Shown: piece by piece, positions 7,732-16,446 of the stretch | Position numbering within the stretch: the stretch's first letter is position 1 | Layout: each line of letters begins with the position of its first letter | Source: Bacillota bacterium | Lineage (GTDB): Bacteria > Bacillota > Clostridia > Acetivibrionales > DTU013 | DNA length: 64,000 bases | Assembly (NCBI GenBank): GCA_023411715.1 | Contig: JAEYOM010000123.1 | Location: forward strand, 34,193 to 98,192 | Direction: 5' to 3' | The notes under the pieces: generated by a model | Database searches by the model: none | Told to the model about the DNA's origin: nothing | Seen by the model: the letters and a program-made list of their open reading frames with translations, nothing else | Position numbers and translations under genes: made by a program

Positions 7732-9114
7732 TTGGACGATTGCTTTGCCGGCTTTCAGGAAAAAAGGATGAAAATTTTCGGCGAAATAGTAAAGATGTAT
7801 TGGAACGGCCGCCTCAATACGGCTGGCGATCTTAACGGGCTTGCCGACGATATCAGGAATAAATATAACTTTAGCGATCGGGATATGCCTTTTATCAAGG
7901 ACCATATCCGAATTGCACTGGGACAGGATCCGAAAGGCGGCAGGGAATTCTCCGACGAGCTTGATATCGTAAGAAAATCAGAGGCTGTCGGTGAACCGAT
8001 CATCGCAAAGATAGACGGAGCCTGCGAATATTGTGAAAACCCCAGCTGCAGCGACCACTGTAAATATGAGGCCCAGATCTATAGAAGGAACGAAGGACCC
8101 GTCATCGAGAACAATAAATGCCTGGATTGCGGAGAATGCGTTGTCAGCTGCGACTTCGGCGCACTGGCCGACAAGATCGAGTTCGTCCCGCTGATCAACC
8201 TGCTGAAGGACAAAAGCAGGAAGGTTTTTGCCGTTGTTGCGCCGGCTATAGCCGGACAGTTCGGCGAGAACGTAACATTGGGGCAGCTAAGGTCAGCCTT
8301 CAGGGTAATGGGCTTCGAAGACATGATCGAGGTCGCAATGTTTGCCGATATCCTTTCAATACGCGAGGCGTTCGAATTCAGCCATCTCGTCAAAACAAAA
8401 AAAGATTTCTTCCTGACCAGCTGCTGCTGCCCGGTGTGGTTCAATCTGACCAGGAAAGGCTATCCGGAAATGTACAGGCACATGTCCCCCGCAGTCTCCC
8501 CCATGATCGCATCCGGCAGATTCCTCAAGGAGTTGTACAAGGACGCCAGAGTCGTCTTTTTCGCTCCCTGCATAGCGAAAAAGGCAGAGATCAATGAACC
8601 TGAACTGCGCGGCGCAATCGATTTCGTCGTTAATTTCAGAGAGCTTGCCGAGGTCTTCAACGCTCTCGGAATACATCCGGAAGAACTTCCGGGCGACGAA
8701 AAGGATCAGGCGTCACTGGGCGGTCGGCTTTATGCAAAAACAGGCGGCGTGAGCTTTTCAGTAAAAACCGTTGTTAACAGGCTTGAACCGAGCAGGGTCA
8801 TCAAGCTCAAGTCGAAGCGCGTCGACGGTGTTAAAAACTGCAAGGAGCTTTTGGACAGACTGAATTCGGGAGAAGAAATAGACGCGAATTTCATAGAAGG
8901 CATGGGTTGCCCGGGAGGCTGTGTAGGCGGCCCGAGGACCAACATAGACGCAGACAGGGCAACCAGGATAGTGAATGAAACCGGGGAGGATTCTTTTATC
9001 CTGACACCTTTCGACAACCTGAACGTAATGAAAATCCTCAGACAATCAGGCATCCGTTCTATTGAAGAGATTGCTCAAAACGGGCATGTTTCAGAACTGC
9101 TGAAGCGTGAATAA
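7732..9114 (+). CDS. [FeFe]-hydrogenase-like iron-sulfur protein (group-B-like)
   Basis: The TTG at 7732 follows GGGGTGA; an in-frame ATG at 7768 with an AGGA site is the alternative. The protein has 460 residues. Two [4Fe-4S] ferredoxin motifs are visible: C98-x2-C-x4-C-x3-C110 and C130-x2-C-x2-C-x3-C140. The H-cluster loops follow: L1 TSCCCPVW (229-236), L2 APCIAKKAE (Cys280) and L3 EGMGCPGGCVGGP (Cys393, Cys397). All four H-cluster cysteine positions are kept, but L1 has three consecutive Cys and L3 ends GGPRT rather than the canonical GGGQP. That pattern fits the poorly characterised group B enzymes rather than the classical H2-evolving group A. No maturase (HydEFG) or electron-transfer partner lies nearby. 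Catalysis of H2 turnover is inferred, not shown. Confidence 0.8.
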   Translation: MDDCFAGFQEKRMKIFGEIVKMYWNGRLNTAGDLNGLADDIRNKYNFSDRDMPFIKDHIRIALGQDPKGGREFSDELDIVRKSEAVGEPIIAKIDGACEYCENPSCSDHCKYEAQIYRRNEGPVIENNKCLDCGECVVSCDFGALADKIEFVPLINLLKDKSRKVFAVVAPAIAGQFGENVTLGQLRSAFRVMGFEDMIEVAMFADILSIREAFEFSHLVKTKKDFFLTSCCCPVWFNLTRKGYPEMYRHMSPAVSPMIASGRFLKELYKDARVVFFAPCIAKKAEINEPELRGAIDFVVNFRELAEVFNALGIHPEELPGDEKDQASLGGRLYAKTGGVSFSVKTVVNRLEPSRVIKLKSKRVDGVKNCKELLDRLNSGEEIDANFIEGMGCPGGCVGGPRTNIDADRATRIVNETGEDSFILTPFDNLNVMKILRQSGIRSIEEIAQNGHVSELLKRE

Positions 9115-9243
9115 TGCGGGTTTGCATCCTCAGGTCACGGCCACTTTTCCCGTAGTTCTGTCAATCCTTCTCAACGCTTCAACCCCAAAACCAGTGTCCG
9201 GATGTCACCGAAATATGCATATAATTAAGTGTTTTCGGTTAAA

Positions 9244-9301
9244 ATATTTTGCAGCAAAATATATTAATCTTCCATAGGCTACTCCACCTGCCACTGTGGC
9301 A
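9244..9301. other. Two small palindromes ahead of the 9368 gene
   Basis: ATATTTTGC-A-GCAAAATAT (9244-9262) is a perfect hairpin sequence resembling one arm of the repeat at 2112. TGCCAC-T-GTGGCA (9289-9301) is a second perfect palindrome, possibly a regulator site. A TATAAT-like box lies at about 9220. Confidence 0.35.
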
Positions 9302-9367
9302 AAACTATTGCTGGAACCATGAGTGGATTTGGCAGGGAGTTAAGAACAAACAGAAAGGATGCCAGTT

Positions 9368-9799
9368 ATGAATGAAGATACCGCTAAACTCTTGAAGGAA
9401 TGCAATGCAGGGTGTAAATCGGCTACAAATAGTATGGAGCAGGTACAACCTTATATTACTGATGAAAAGCTTAAGTCTACTATCGATGAATATAATGACA
9501 AGCATATTAAAATTGGTGATGAATGTCATCAAATGCTAAATGAGGTTAATGAGGAAGAGAAAGACCCCAAAGTTATGGCAAAAGCTTATTCATGGGTTAG
9601 TACTGAAGTGAAACTGATGATGAATAACAATTCCCATGAAATTGCTAATATAATGATTGATGGCTGTAATATGGGGATTAAATCAGTCAGTGAATATATC
9701 AATAAATATAAGGCAGCTTCTGAAGAAAGTGTGAATCTGGCAAAGGATCTCGTTAAGATGGAGCAGGAATTTATGGATGATATGCTTGTTTATATGTAA
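9368..9799 (+). CDS. Small helical protein, DUF2383/ferritin-like four-helix type
   Basis: The ATG at 9368 (MNEDTAKLLKECNAGCKSA) is chosen because AGAAAGGA lies at proper distance; the ATG at 9359 is too close to it. The 143-residue product is predicted largely alpha-helical. It has regularly placed Glu/His/Asp residues (DKHIKIGDECHQMLNEVNEEE, and NNNSHEIANIMIDGCN) suggesting a four-helix bundle of the DUF2383 or ferritin-like kind. I do not recognise a precise family and give no function. It is AT-rich relative to the hydrogenase gene upstream and marks the left edge of the AT-rich island. Confidence 0.6.
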   Translation: MNEDTAKLLKECNAGCKSATNSMEQVQPYITDEKLKSTIDEYNDKHIKIGDECHQMLNEVNEEEKDPKVMAKAYSWVSTEVKLMMNNNSHEIANIMIDGCNMGIKSVSEYINKYKAASEESVNLAKDLVKMEQEFMDDMLVYM

Positions 9800-9858
9800 A
9801 AATAAAGTAAGCTTATCTGATTAACACAGCAGGTCTTTCTATGATTTTGCCGTATGAA

Positions 9859-9916
9859 GCTGGCCAGATGGGGGGATGCGCTTTTTTCTTTCTTCAAGCA
9901 CCCCCGACGGGCCAGC
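9859..9916. other. Nested GC-rich stem-loop after the 9368 gene
   Basis: GCTGGCC (9859-9865) pairs with GGCCAGC (9910-9916), and inside it GGGGG (9871-9875) pairs with CCCCC (9901-9905) around a pyrimidine-rich loop. It lies between convergent genes and may act as a terminator, although no T-run follows the outer stem. Confidence 0.4.
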
Positions 9917-9985
9917 CGATAAAACGACGTGAAGAATACATGAGTGAGAATAATGAACTAAAAGTAAAAAATGTAAACCATTAAT

Positions 9986-10825
9986 CTATTTTATTGGCTT
10001 AAGCTTTTGATTTTGAATTAATAATTCTTTTAAAGCGTAAAAATTCTTATCAGGGTCTAAAAGTAATTCTGCAACCTTTTGAACTAACTTAACATCCTTA
10101 CTACTCAAATTTCTCACAGCACTTAAAAACTCAGATTTAAGCTCCCAGTGAAGGGATTCTGTTAACTCTGTTTTTGGATTGTACCAAGGCTCACCATACA
10201 ATATAGATAACAAGTCAATATTAAGGTATGAAATTATGTATGCCATTCCCCAGCTTTCGTCCCAGCCATAGTCAAGTGGATTAATTTTGCCTTCTAATGC
10301 ATCTAAATACACATTAGCAACATATTTAAATTCAGTCTTTGGAAAATCTACCTTTAAAAAATCAGCATCTAAAAGCATCCACTGTTCTTTTGTGTTATCC
10401 CAATATTCACATATCCAATGGTCAATGTTTACACCGTTATTCAGTATATACGGAGCAAATCCTGCCCTTGCTCTTGCAGGTATCCCTTTATATCGTAATA
10501 CCGATACTAAAAGTAATGTAAAACCTCGACATGTTATTATAACCCTATCTTTATAATCTTTATTGTCAATAATCCCATTTCTACTTTTTTCTGCTAGTTT
10601 CTTTAGAATCTCATATACCGTTTTAGGTTCATTGTTCCAAATTTCGCTTTCATTAGGAGTTACACCCGGGTATTGATTTAATTTAGCAGGATGTATCAAC
10701 TGCTGATTTACCAAGTAACAAATTTCAGTTATGTTATTTGAAAAAACTCCATACATGTATGAATATTCTAACGGGTCTGTGTAATATGTCTGCTGTAGGT
10801 AGTGCTCAATTTGTTTTTTATCCAT
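9986..10825 (-). CDS. Transglutaminase-like cysteine-protease-fold protein
   Basis: The start is taken at the ATG at 10825 (MDKKQIEHYLQQTYYTD), which follows TTGGAGGAACAAA; the longer frame to 10891 lacks a ribosome site. The 279-residue protein has a transglutaminase-core pattern: Cys in ITCRGFTLLLVSVLRYKGIP, His in NIDHWICEYWD, and Asp in WMLLDADF. This is the C-H-D triad in the usual order and spacing. The protein has no signal peptide or membrane segment, so it should be cytoplasmic. Bacterial proteins of this type include peptidases and amidases, and the substrate is unknown. It lies in the AT-rich island, facing the small helical protein. Confidence 0.72.
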   Translation of the reverse strand: MDKKQIEHYLQQTYYTDPLEYSYMYGVFSNNITEICYLVNQQLIHPAKLNQYPGVTPNESEIWNNEPKTVYEILKKLAEKSRNGIIDNKDYKDRVIITCRGFTLLLVSVLRYKGIPARARAGFAPYILNNGVNIDHWICEYWDNTKEQWMLLDADFLKVDFPKTEFKYVANVYLDALEGKINPLDYGWDESWGMAYIISYLNIDLLSILYGEPWYNPKTELTESLHWELKSEFLSAVRNLSSKDVKLVQKVAELLLDPDKNFYALKELLIQNQKLKPIK

Positions 10826-11500
10826 TTTGTTCCTCCAACGTTCAATTTGTGAATCTATAATACTATAAAAAAATGGAAATAAGAAAATCATTAATAACGG
10901 AATTTACATTTTGATATACTGTTAATGTGATTTGATTAACAATACTAAGCTAATGTTTAATGTATTAAGAGAAATCTAGTCACTTCGCGATTTTTATGAT
11001 AAAGTATAATTACAAATTCGAAAAAATAATATTTTTTTCCACGGCATAATAAAATAAGCACATAACAAAAATATCGAAAAGCTCAAGAGAATTACCTCCT
11101 GAGCATTATAAAAAGTCAATCTTAATCTCTGCATCCTATTTTAGTCGTACATACGAAATCCTATTAATTATCTGCTTTGTCTGAGCTTGTATTAGAGTTC
11201 CCCTTTTGCTGGACTCTCCTACTTGCTCCTTATATAAGTATGATTTGGATAGAGTTCCATTAAGACCAACCTTACCTTGTTGATCTTAGGCAAACCGATA
11301 CGCATTACTTCTGCTGGGAGGAGCACATCCGTCATTCTCCAGCCTGGTTTACAGTTCAGAACTAACTGGGTAGGGTTATCCGTTCTATATAACAGTCGAC
11401 GTTTTAAGAACAATTTTCCACTATAGTTGTTTCTTACATTGACCAACTATTTGTTAACAACTATAATTTAAAGTAAAAATTTTGAAGGGAGTTGATAGTT
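10826..11500. other. 675-base AT-rich gap with an unrecognised short ORF
   Basis: No convincing gene is seen. A minus-strand ORF at 11219-11446 (75 codons, containing KPGWRMTDVLLPAEVMRIGL) reads like protein, but I cannot place it and it has no clear ribosome site. It may be the eroded end of a mobile element. An imperfect hairpin GCTCAAGAG/CTCCTGAGC lies at about 11080-11105. Confidence 0.3.
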
Positions 11501-11560
11501 ATGGGAATCGATAAAATGGTAGCTTGTAACAATAATAAAAGGAGGGTGACCATAATTTAG
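11501..11560 (+). CDS. 19-residue leader ORF upstream of the methyltransferase
   Basis: GAAGGGAGTTGATAGTT precedes ATG at 11501. The frame reads MGIDKMVACNNNKRRVTII and stops at TAG 11558-11560, 23 bases before the start of the methyltransferase. The last third holds AGGAGGGTGACC, and GAGGG (11542-11546) can pair with CCCTC (11561-11565). So translation of the small ORF would open or close a hairpin just ahead of the next ribosome site. This looks like a translational-attenuation leader. Whether the peptide is made is unknown. Confidence 0.5.
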   Translation: MGIDKMVACNNNKRRVTII

Positions 11561-11583
11561 CCCTCTTAAAAATGGAGGAAGTT

Positions 11584-12411
11584 ATGTTAAATAAATTAAG
11601 CGATTACTTAATAAAGCCAAAGCTCTATGCTCCAAGCACAGGTACGTTCTGGGATGATGAGCATATATCGAAAGGAATGCTTGAAGCACATCTCAATCCT
11701 AAATGGGATGCAGCAACCCGGAAACTCGATTTTGTTGATAAATCAGTAAAGTGGATTGCTTCCATAGCTCAACCTGCACAATTTGAACAATTACTTGATT
11801 TAGGTTGCGGACCGGGTATTTATGCAGAACGTTTTCGTAAGGCAGGTTATACGGTAACAGGTATTGATTTTTCAAAGCGTTCAATCGAGTATGCAAAAGA
11901 ACAAACGTTACTTAATAAAAGCAATATCGAGTATTATTACCAAAACTATTTGACAATTGATTACATAGAAAAGTTTGATGTAATCACATTGATTTATTGT
12001 GATTATGCACCTTTATCATTTACGGATAGGCTTATTCTATTGAGAAAAGTATATCAAGCATTAAAGCCGAACGGGAAGTTCATTTTTGATGTGTTTACAC
12101 CTCTTATGAGAAAAGCAGAAAGTCGTTCATGGTATTACAGTGAAGAGAGTGGATTTTGGAACGAAAAGCCCCATATTTGCTTAGATGCCGTTTATCAATA
12201 TGATGAAGATAATACGGAATTAAGGCAGTCTATTGTGATAACCGAAGATACTGTAAATTGTTATAATATATGGGACCACTTTTTTACCAAGGAAGCATTG
12301 ATATCAGAAATTCAACCCATAGGTTTCAATTCATTTGAATTTTATGGTGATATTGCCGGAAAGGAATTTTCAGATACAGGAGAAACTATTTGTGGTGTTT
12401 TTACAAAGTAG
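11584..12411 (+). CDS. Class I SAM-dependent methyltransferase
   Basis: The ATG at 11584 (MLNKLSDYLIKPKLYAPS) follows GGAGGAAGTT; an ATG at 11572 overlaps that site. The 275-residue protein has the Rossmann motif I LLDLGCGPGIYAERF, motif II with the acidic GIDFSKRSIEYAK, and FDVITLIYCDYAPL at the motif IV position. The C-terminal part is of the kind seen in small-molecule methyltransferases, and no rRNA-methylase signature is visible. The substrate is unknown. The gene sits behind a leader ORF, an arrangement best known from inducible antibiotic-resistance methylases. A terminator follows at 12491. Confidence 0.8.
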   Translation: MLNKLSDYLIKPKLYAPSTGTFWDDEHISKGMLEAHLNPKWDAATRKLDFVDKSVKWIASIAQPAQFEQLLDLGCGPGIYAERFRKAGYTVTGIDFSKRSIEYAKEQTLLNKSNIEYYYQNYLTIDYIEKFDVITLIYCDYAPLSFTDRLILLRKVYQALKPNGKFIFDVFTPLMRKAESRSWYYSEESGFWNEKPHICLDAVYQYDEDNTELRQSIVITEDTVNCYNIWDHFFTKEALISEIQPIGFNSFEFYGDIAGKEFSDTGETICGVFTK

Positions 12412-12490
12412 AATCTTCGGATAGTTTAAGCATTCGCTCGTGTTATAGGATTTCCAAATACCAGCGAAGAAAATAATAGTACTACACACA

Positions 12491-12529
12491 AAAGCGTACC
12501 CTTTGGCTCTGTGCTGAAAGGTACGCTTT
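12491..12529 (+). terminator. Terminator of the methyltransferase gene
   Basis: AAAGCGTACC (12491-12500) and GGTACGCTTT (12520-12529) form a perfect 10-bp stem, ending in TTTATCT. Confidence 0.75.
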
Positions 12530-12567
12530 ATCTATGTAATGTCATCTTAATAACCTGTTTAGCATCC

Positions 12568-12666
12568 TGTCCTAACGACCAGAATGTACTGCTTAAATCC
12601 ATCGTAAAAAAAATATGCTATGATAGACATGGAGATACCATCACATTTGATATTGAATATTATTAA
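12568..12666 (+). pseudogene. C-terminal relic of a large serine recombinase
   Basis: One frame reads CPNDQNVLLKSIVKKICYDR, then HGDTITFDIEYY and a stop. This resembles the C-terminal end of large serine recombinases of conjugative or phage elements (a KSIVKKI.VYD..G..ITF pattern). Nothing upstream continues the gene. It suggests that an integrative element once ended here. Short length keeps confidence moderate. Confidence 0.5.
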
Positions 12667-12713
12667 GAACTTTAAGTCATAATCGAATTTATCCCTGAAT
12701 AATGGGTATTATA

Positions 12714-12750
12714 TATAAAGAGGCAGAAATATACTAACTGCCTCTTTATA
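12714..12750 (+). terminator. Terminator after the recombinase relic
   Basis: TATAAAGAGGCA (12714-12725) and TGCCTCTTTATA (12739-12750) form a perfect 12-bp stem with a 13-base loop. Confidence 0.7.
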
Positions 12751-12805
12751 CTATCAGAACAATTACACGGTAGTAAATCGTATTACATAAAGGAGGTGAT
12801 GCCCT

Positions 12806-14875
12806 ATGACAACAAATAACAGAATGCCCAATAGACTTCTACAGGAAAAGTCTCCTTATCTGTTACAGCACGCCTACAATCCAGTTGATTGGTATCCGTG
12901 GGGTAGCGAAGCATTTGCGAGAGCTGTAGCTGAAGATAAACCTATCTTTCTATCTATTGGGTATAGCTGAATTTGCTGTTAATTACGCACTTGTCACTGG
13001 TGCCATGTAATGGCGCATGAGAGCTTTGAGGATACCGAGGTAGCAAACCTGCTGAATAAAGAGTATGTTACTGTCAAGGTGGACCGTGAGGAACGCCCGG
13101 ATATAGACAGTATTTACATGTCGGTCTGTCAGGCGCTTACTGGACAGGGCGGCTGGCCGATGACGATCATAATGTCGCCGGATAAAAAGCCGTTCTTCGC
13201 CGGTACCTATTTCCCAAAACATAACCGCATGGGTATGCCGGGGCTTATCACCATTCTGGAGAGAACCTCCGAAGCCTGGAAGGACAGCCGCGAGAGTATC
13301 ATGGATGTATGCGCCGAAATCACGGATTCCTTATCGGAACAGCATGCGGCTTTGGAACAAATCGATTACAACCGTATGATAACAGCTGCATACGAGCAGT
13401 ATAGGAATTCCTTCGACAGCATGCACGGTGGCTTCGGGAATGCACCGAAATTCCCTTCGCCGCATATATTGAGCTTTCTGCTGAGATACTGGAAGCTGGC
13501 CGGCAACCAGGCTGCGCTGAAAATGGCGGAAAAGACACTGGATGCCATGAAGCGCGGCGGGATATTCGACCACATCGGCTACGGTTTCTGCAGATATTCG
13601 ACAAACAGGACCTGGCTCACACCGCATTTCGAAAAGATGCTTTATGACAATGCACTTTTGGCAATAGCCAATCTTGAAACCTACCAGGCTTCCGGCAACG
13701 GCAGTTATGCCAAGACGGCCAGGGAGATCTTCACGTACGTGCTCAGGGACATGACCTCCCCGGAAGGCGGATTCTATTCGGCTGAAGATGCGGACTCCAT
13801 GGATGACGAAGGGCACATGGAAGAAGGACGGTTCTATACCTGGACTCCCGGAGAAGTGAGGAGCGTACTCGGAGAAGGAAACGATGCCGAAAGGTTCATG
13901 GTACTTTTTGACATAACCGGTAGTGGAAACTTTGAGGGGCGCAGCATACCAAACACCATAAAGGGCAGCGTACCCGGAAGCGACCTGGATTTTGTGGAGC
14001 GTTGCCGGGAAAAGCTTTTTGAAAGCCGTGAAAAAAGAAAACATCCGTTCAAGGACGACAAAATACTGGCTTCCTGGAACGGTCTAATGATAGCCGCCAT
14101 GGCAATGGGAGGCAGGATCCTCGGCGATCCGTCCTATACCTCTGCAGCTGAAAAGGCTGCGGAATTCATAATGTCAAAGCTTATCGATGAAAAAGGCCGG
14201 CTGCTGGCCGTCTACCGCGACGGAGCATCTCCTCTGAAGGCCTATGCGGACGACTATACATTTATGGTCTGGGGCATGCTCGAGCTATATGAGACGACTT
14301 ATAGACCGCAGTACCTTCAGAGCGCCGTAAAGCTAAACGGTTCACTGCTCGATCTATTCTGGGATGACGACGCCGGCGGCCTTTTTATGTACGGCAGCGA
14401 CAGCGAACAGCTCATCGCACGTCCCAAGGAAGGATACGACGGGGCTACGCCCTCGGCAAACTCTGTTGCCGCCAATAATCTGATAAGGCTTGCCAGGCTG
14501 ACGGGCAAATACGAGTTCGAAGAGAAAGCTCATCAGATAATCAAGGCTTTCTCAGGCAGTATAGACGCTTATCCGGCAGGGTTCAGCCATATGCTGAATG
14601 CCCTGATAATGCTTGAAGCAGGAGGCCATGAGGTGATCGTCACAGGGAGGCCCGAGGAAGGGGCGACAGAGCTTATCAATACACTCAGACAAGGTTTCAG
14701 GCCGTTTACCGTAACCCTGCATTACGACAAATCTGCTGAGGATCTGGCAAAGCTGGTGCCTTACATTATGGATTATTCAACAGTCGGAGGCAAAGCTGCC
14801 GCATACGTTTGCAGAAACTTTACCTGCAACAGGCCCGCGACCGATGCCGCGGACCTGAAAGAATTACTGCAGTGA
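12806..14875 (+). pseudogene. yyaL: yyaL-like DUF255 thioredoxin-domain gene split by a 21-bp insertion with two stops
   Basis: ATG 12806 follows AAAGGAGGTGATGCCCT. The frame encodes [20 protein letters not shown] and on to PIFLSIGYS, the classical DUF255 N-terminus. It then meets TGA at 12968. The expected continuation TCHWCHVMAHESFED resumes in the same frame at 12989. The extra 21 bases (12968-12988) encode stop-I-C-C-stop-L-R. Downstream the frame is intact for 621 codons from ATG 13010 to 14875 (KVDREERPDIDSIYM, GGWPM, six-hairpin glycosidase-like C-terminal half). A protein started at 13010 would lose the CHWC motif, and no strong ribosome site precedes it. Family members resemble the mammalian SPATA20 protein, and their function is unclear. 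Either a recent pseudogene or an unusual recoding case. Confidence 0.8.
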
Positions 14876-14877
14876 TA

Positions 14878-14949
14878 CTTTTACCGGGCTTAATGCTTTT
14901 GCCGGGCTTAATTCTTTTGCCGGGCTCAATTCTTTTGCCGATCTTAATT
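14878..14949. repeat. 18-bp tandem repeat, four units
   Basis: Four units of CTTTTGCCGGGCTTAATT with a few substitutions occupy 14878-14949. They lie between the convergent yyaL and DUF4097 lipoprotein genes and cover the stop codon of the latter. Confidence 0.85.
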
Positions 14950-15951
14950 TTTGTCGACCGTTATATCGCCCGTGCCGGATTTGATCTCTATATCAGCTCC
15001 GCCTCCGTTGACGTCCTGCACCAGCGAGTCGCCTACTAAGCCTTCGCCGTTACTGATGAGATTCCCGTCTATACTGCCGACTCCGGTCGATGCATCGATA
15101 CTGAATTTCGAATCTCCCGGCAGTCTGAGTATCATTTTCCCTACGCCGCTCTTTATCGTAAGGTGTGAAAGCTCTTTTATGTCTCCGTCTATGGATATAT
15201 CGCCTTTTCCGTTTGTAAAGGTGCATTCATCGGTCAGCGAAACATTTTTCAGGCTGATATCGCCAACTCCGTCCGCAATCTCGGCTTTACCCTTCAAAGC
15301 AGCGATCGTTATATCGCCAACGCCGTCTGCGATCTTGAATTCCTTAATATTTTCCGGCACTTTTATATCAAGATCCACCGATACGTTCATAGCCTTGTAA
15401 TGAGCGGAAAGCCAGTGCCAGAAATCTTCCGTTTCGTCGTCCCTCACCTTTACGTTGACTGTAAGTTCGTCCCCTTTGGTCTCAGTTTTAACCAGGATCT
15501 GATCCATTATCTCATCTATATTTGTGCCGAGTCCCCTCACTTCTTTGCTGTAATGTATTTCCACCTTGTCTTTCGAAGCCTTCGACAGCTTTATAGCGCC
15601 GACCCCATTGGTTACAATGAGTTTACTCAGATCTTTACCTTCAACCGTGAGATCATCGGAAGCGTTGCCCGTATCCTGTTTTCCCGAGCTTACTTTGTCT
15701 GAAACATTAACAGTGTCCTGATTCACGGAGCCTTTGTCGGAAGCATTTCCAGTATCCTGATTCCCGGAGCCTTTGTCGGAAGCATTTCCCGTATCCTGAT
15801 TCACGGAGCCTTTGTCGGAAGCATTTCCCGTATCCTGATTCACGGAGCTTGCTCCGTCCGAATGAGCTGTAGGTATATCAAGGTCAATACTGCAGCCTGC
15901 GAAAGAGATCATGGAAACAGCCAACAAAACAACCAAAATTAACTTTTTCAT
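14944..15951 (-). CDS. DUF4097-like beta-strand lipoprotein with N-terminal tandem repeats
   Basis: The 335-residue protein starts with a lipoprotein signal (MKKLILVVLLAVSMISFAGC, lipidated Cys20). Residues about 36-100 are five 13-residue repeats based on SVNQDTGNASDKG, a flexible hydrophilic linker encoded by 39-bp repeats (about 15660-15845). The rest is a series of short beta strands with GVGDI/GVGKM turns (TNGVGAIKL, ADGVGDITI, ADGVGDISL, NGKGDISI, SGVGKMIL, SGTGDITV), typical of DUF4097 right-handed beta-helix-like folds. It should stand on the outer face of the membrane. It is divergent from the PadR operon, which contains another DUF4097 protein, so the two may share control. Confidence 0.8.
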   Translation of the reverse strand: MKKLILVVLLAVSMISFAGCSIDLDIPTAHSDGASSVNQDTGNASDKGSVNQDTGNASDKGSGNQDTGNASDKGSVNQDTVNVSDKVSSGKQDTGNASDDLTVEGKDLSKLIVTNGVGAIKLSKASKDKVEIHYSKEVRGLGTNIDEIMDQILVKTETKGDELTVNVKVRDDETEDFWHWLSAHYKAMNVSVDLDIKVPENIKEFKIADGVGDITIAALKGKAEIADGVGDISLKNVSLTDECTFTNGKGDISIDGDIKELSHLTIKSGVGKMILRLPGDSKFSIDASTGVGSIDGNLISNGEGLVGDSLVQDVNGGGADIEIKSGTGDITVDKN

Positions 15952-16053
15952 ATATTTACCTCTTTTCGATATTCTAGAGAATTGTACGAAATTGGAAAAT
16001 AATTGTCTGGCATTCTATCAAATAATGTTTAGTAAATATTTTTATTTGGTATC

Positions 16054-16082
16054 TTGCAATGCAATATAGCGTGTGATATCAT
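16054..16082 (+). promoter_or_regulatory. Sigma-A promoter of the PadR operon
   Basis: TTGCAA (16054-16059), a 17-base spacer and TATCAT (16077-16082), 44 bases before the padR start. A GATATC palindrome overlaps the -10 box. Confidence 0.55.
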
Positions 16083-16125
16083 ATAGCCAGGGAAAATCAA
16101 CCACCTTCAGGAAAGGAAGATAATT

Positions 16126-16446
16126 ATGAACATTCAGCTGAAGAAAGGCGTTCTTGAATTGTGCGTACTCAGCATGCTAACAAATAAAGATTGTTATGGC
16201 TATGAACTTGTCAACGAGATCTCCAAAAACATAATGATCGCTGAAGGCACCATATATCCCCTGCTTAAACGCCTTAAAGATGAGGGTTACCTCACCACCT
16301 ATCTGGAAGAATCCCAGGAGGGACCATCGAGAAAATACTACAAATTAACGCCGCTTGGTATCAAAACAAAGGCCGAACTCGTCAAGGAATGGGTCTCCCT
16401 GGTCGAAGGGGTCAACAATATCATCGGCAAGGAGATGATAGCATGA
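16126..16446 (+). CDS. PadR-family transcriptional regulator
   Basis: A 106-residue winged-helix protein with the PadR hallmarks: [20 protein letters not shown], the wing and recognition region [18 protein letters not shown], and [16 protein letters not shown] 16126 follows CAGGAAAGGAAG. PadR proteins bind promoter palindromes and respond to envelope-active or phenolic compounds. It overlaps the DUF1700 gene by 4 bases (GCATGA). PadR / DUF1700 / DUF4097 is a recurrent Firmicute envelope-stress operon, and the regulator probably represses its own operon and perhaps the divergent lipoprotein. Confidence 0.92.
   Translation: MNIQLKKGVLELCVLSMLTNKDCYGYELVNEISKNIMIAEGTIYPLLKRLKDEGYLTTYLEESQEGPSRKYYKLTPLGIKTKAELVKEWVSLVEGVNNIIGKEMIA

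Noticed and set aside
11219..11446. 75-codon minus-strand ORF as a real gene
   Set aside because: No convincing ribosome site or family; kept only as a possible mobile-element relic.
12968..12970. TGA as a selenocysteine codon in yyaL
   Set aside because: A TAA follows 12 bases later in the same insertion, and no SECIS-like hairpin is evident.
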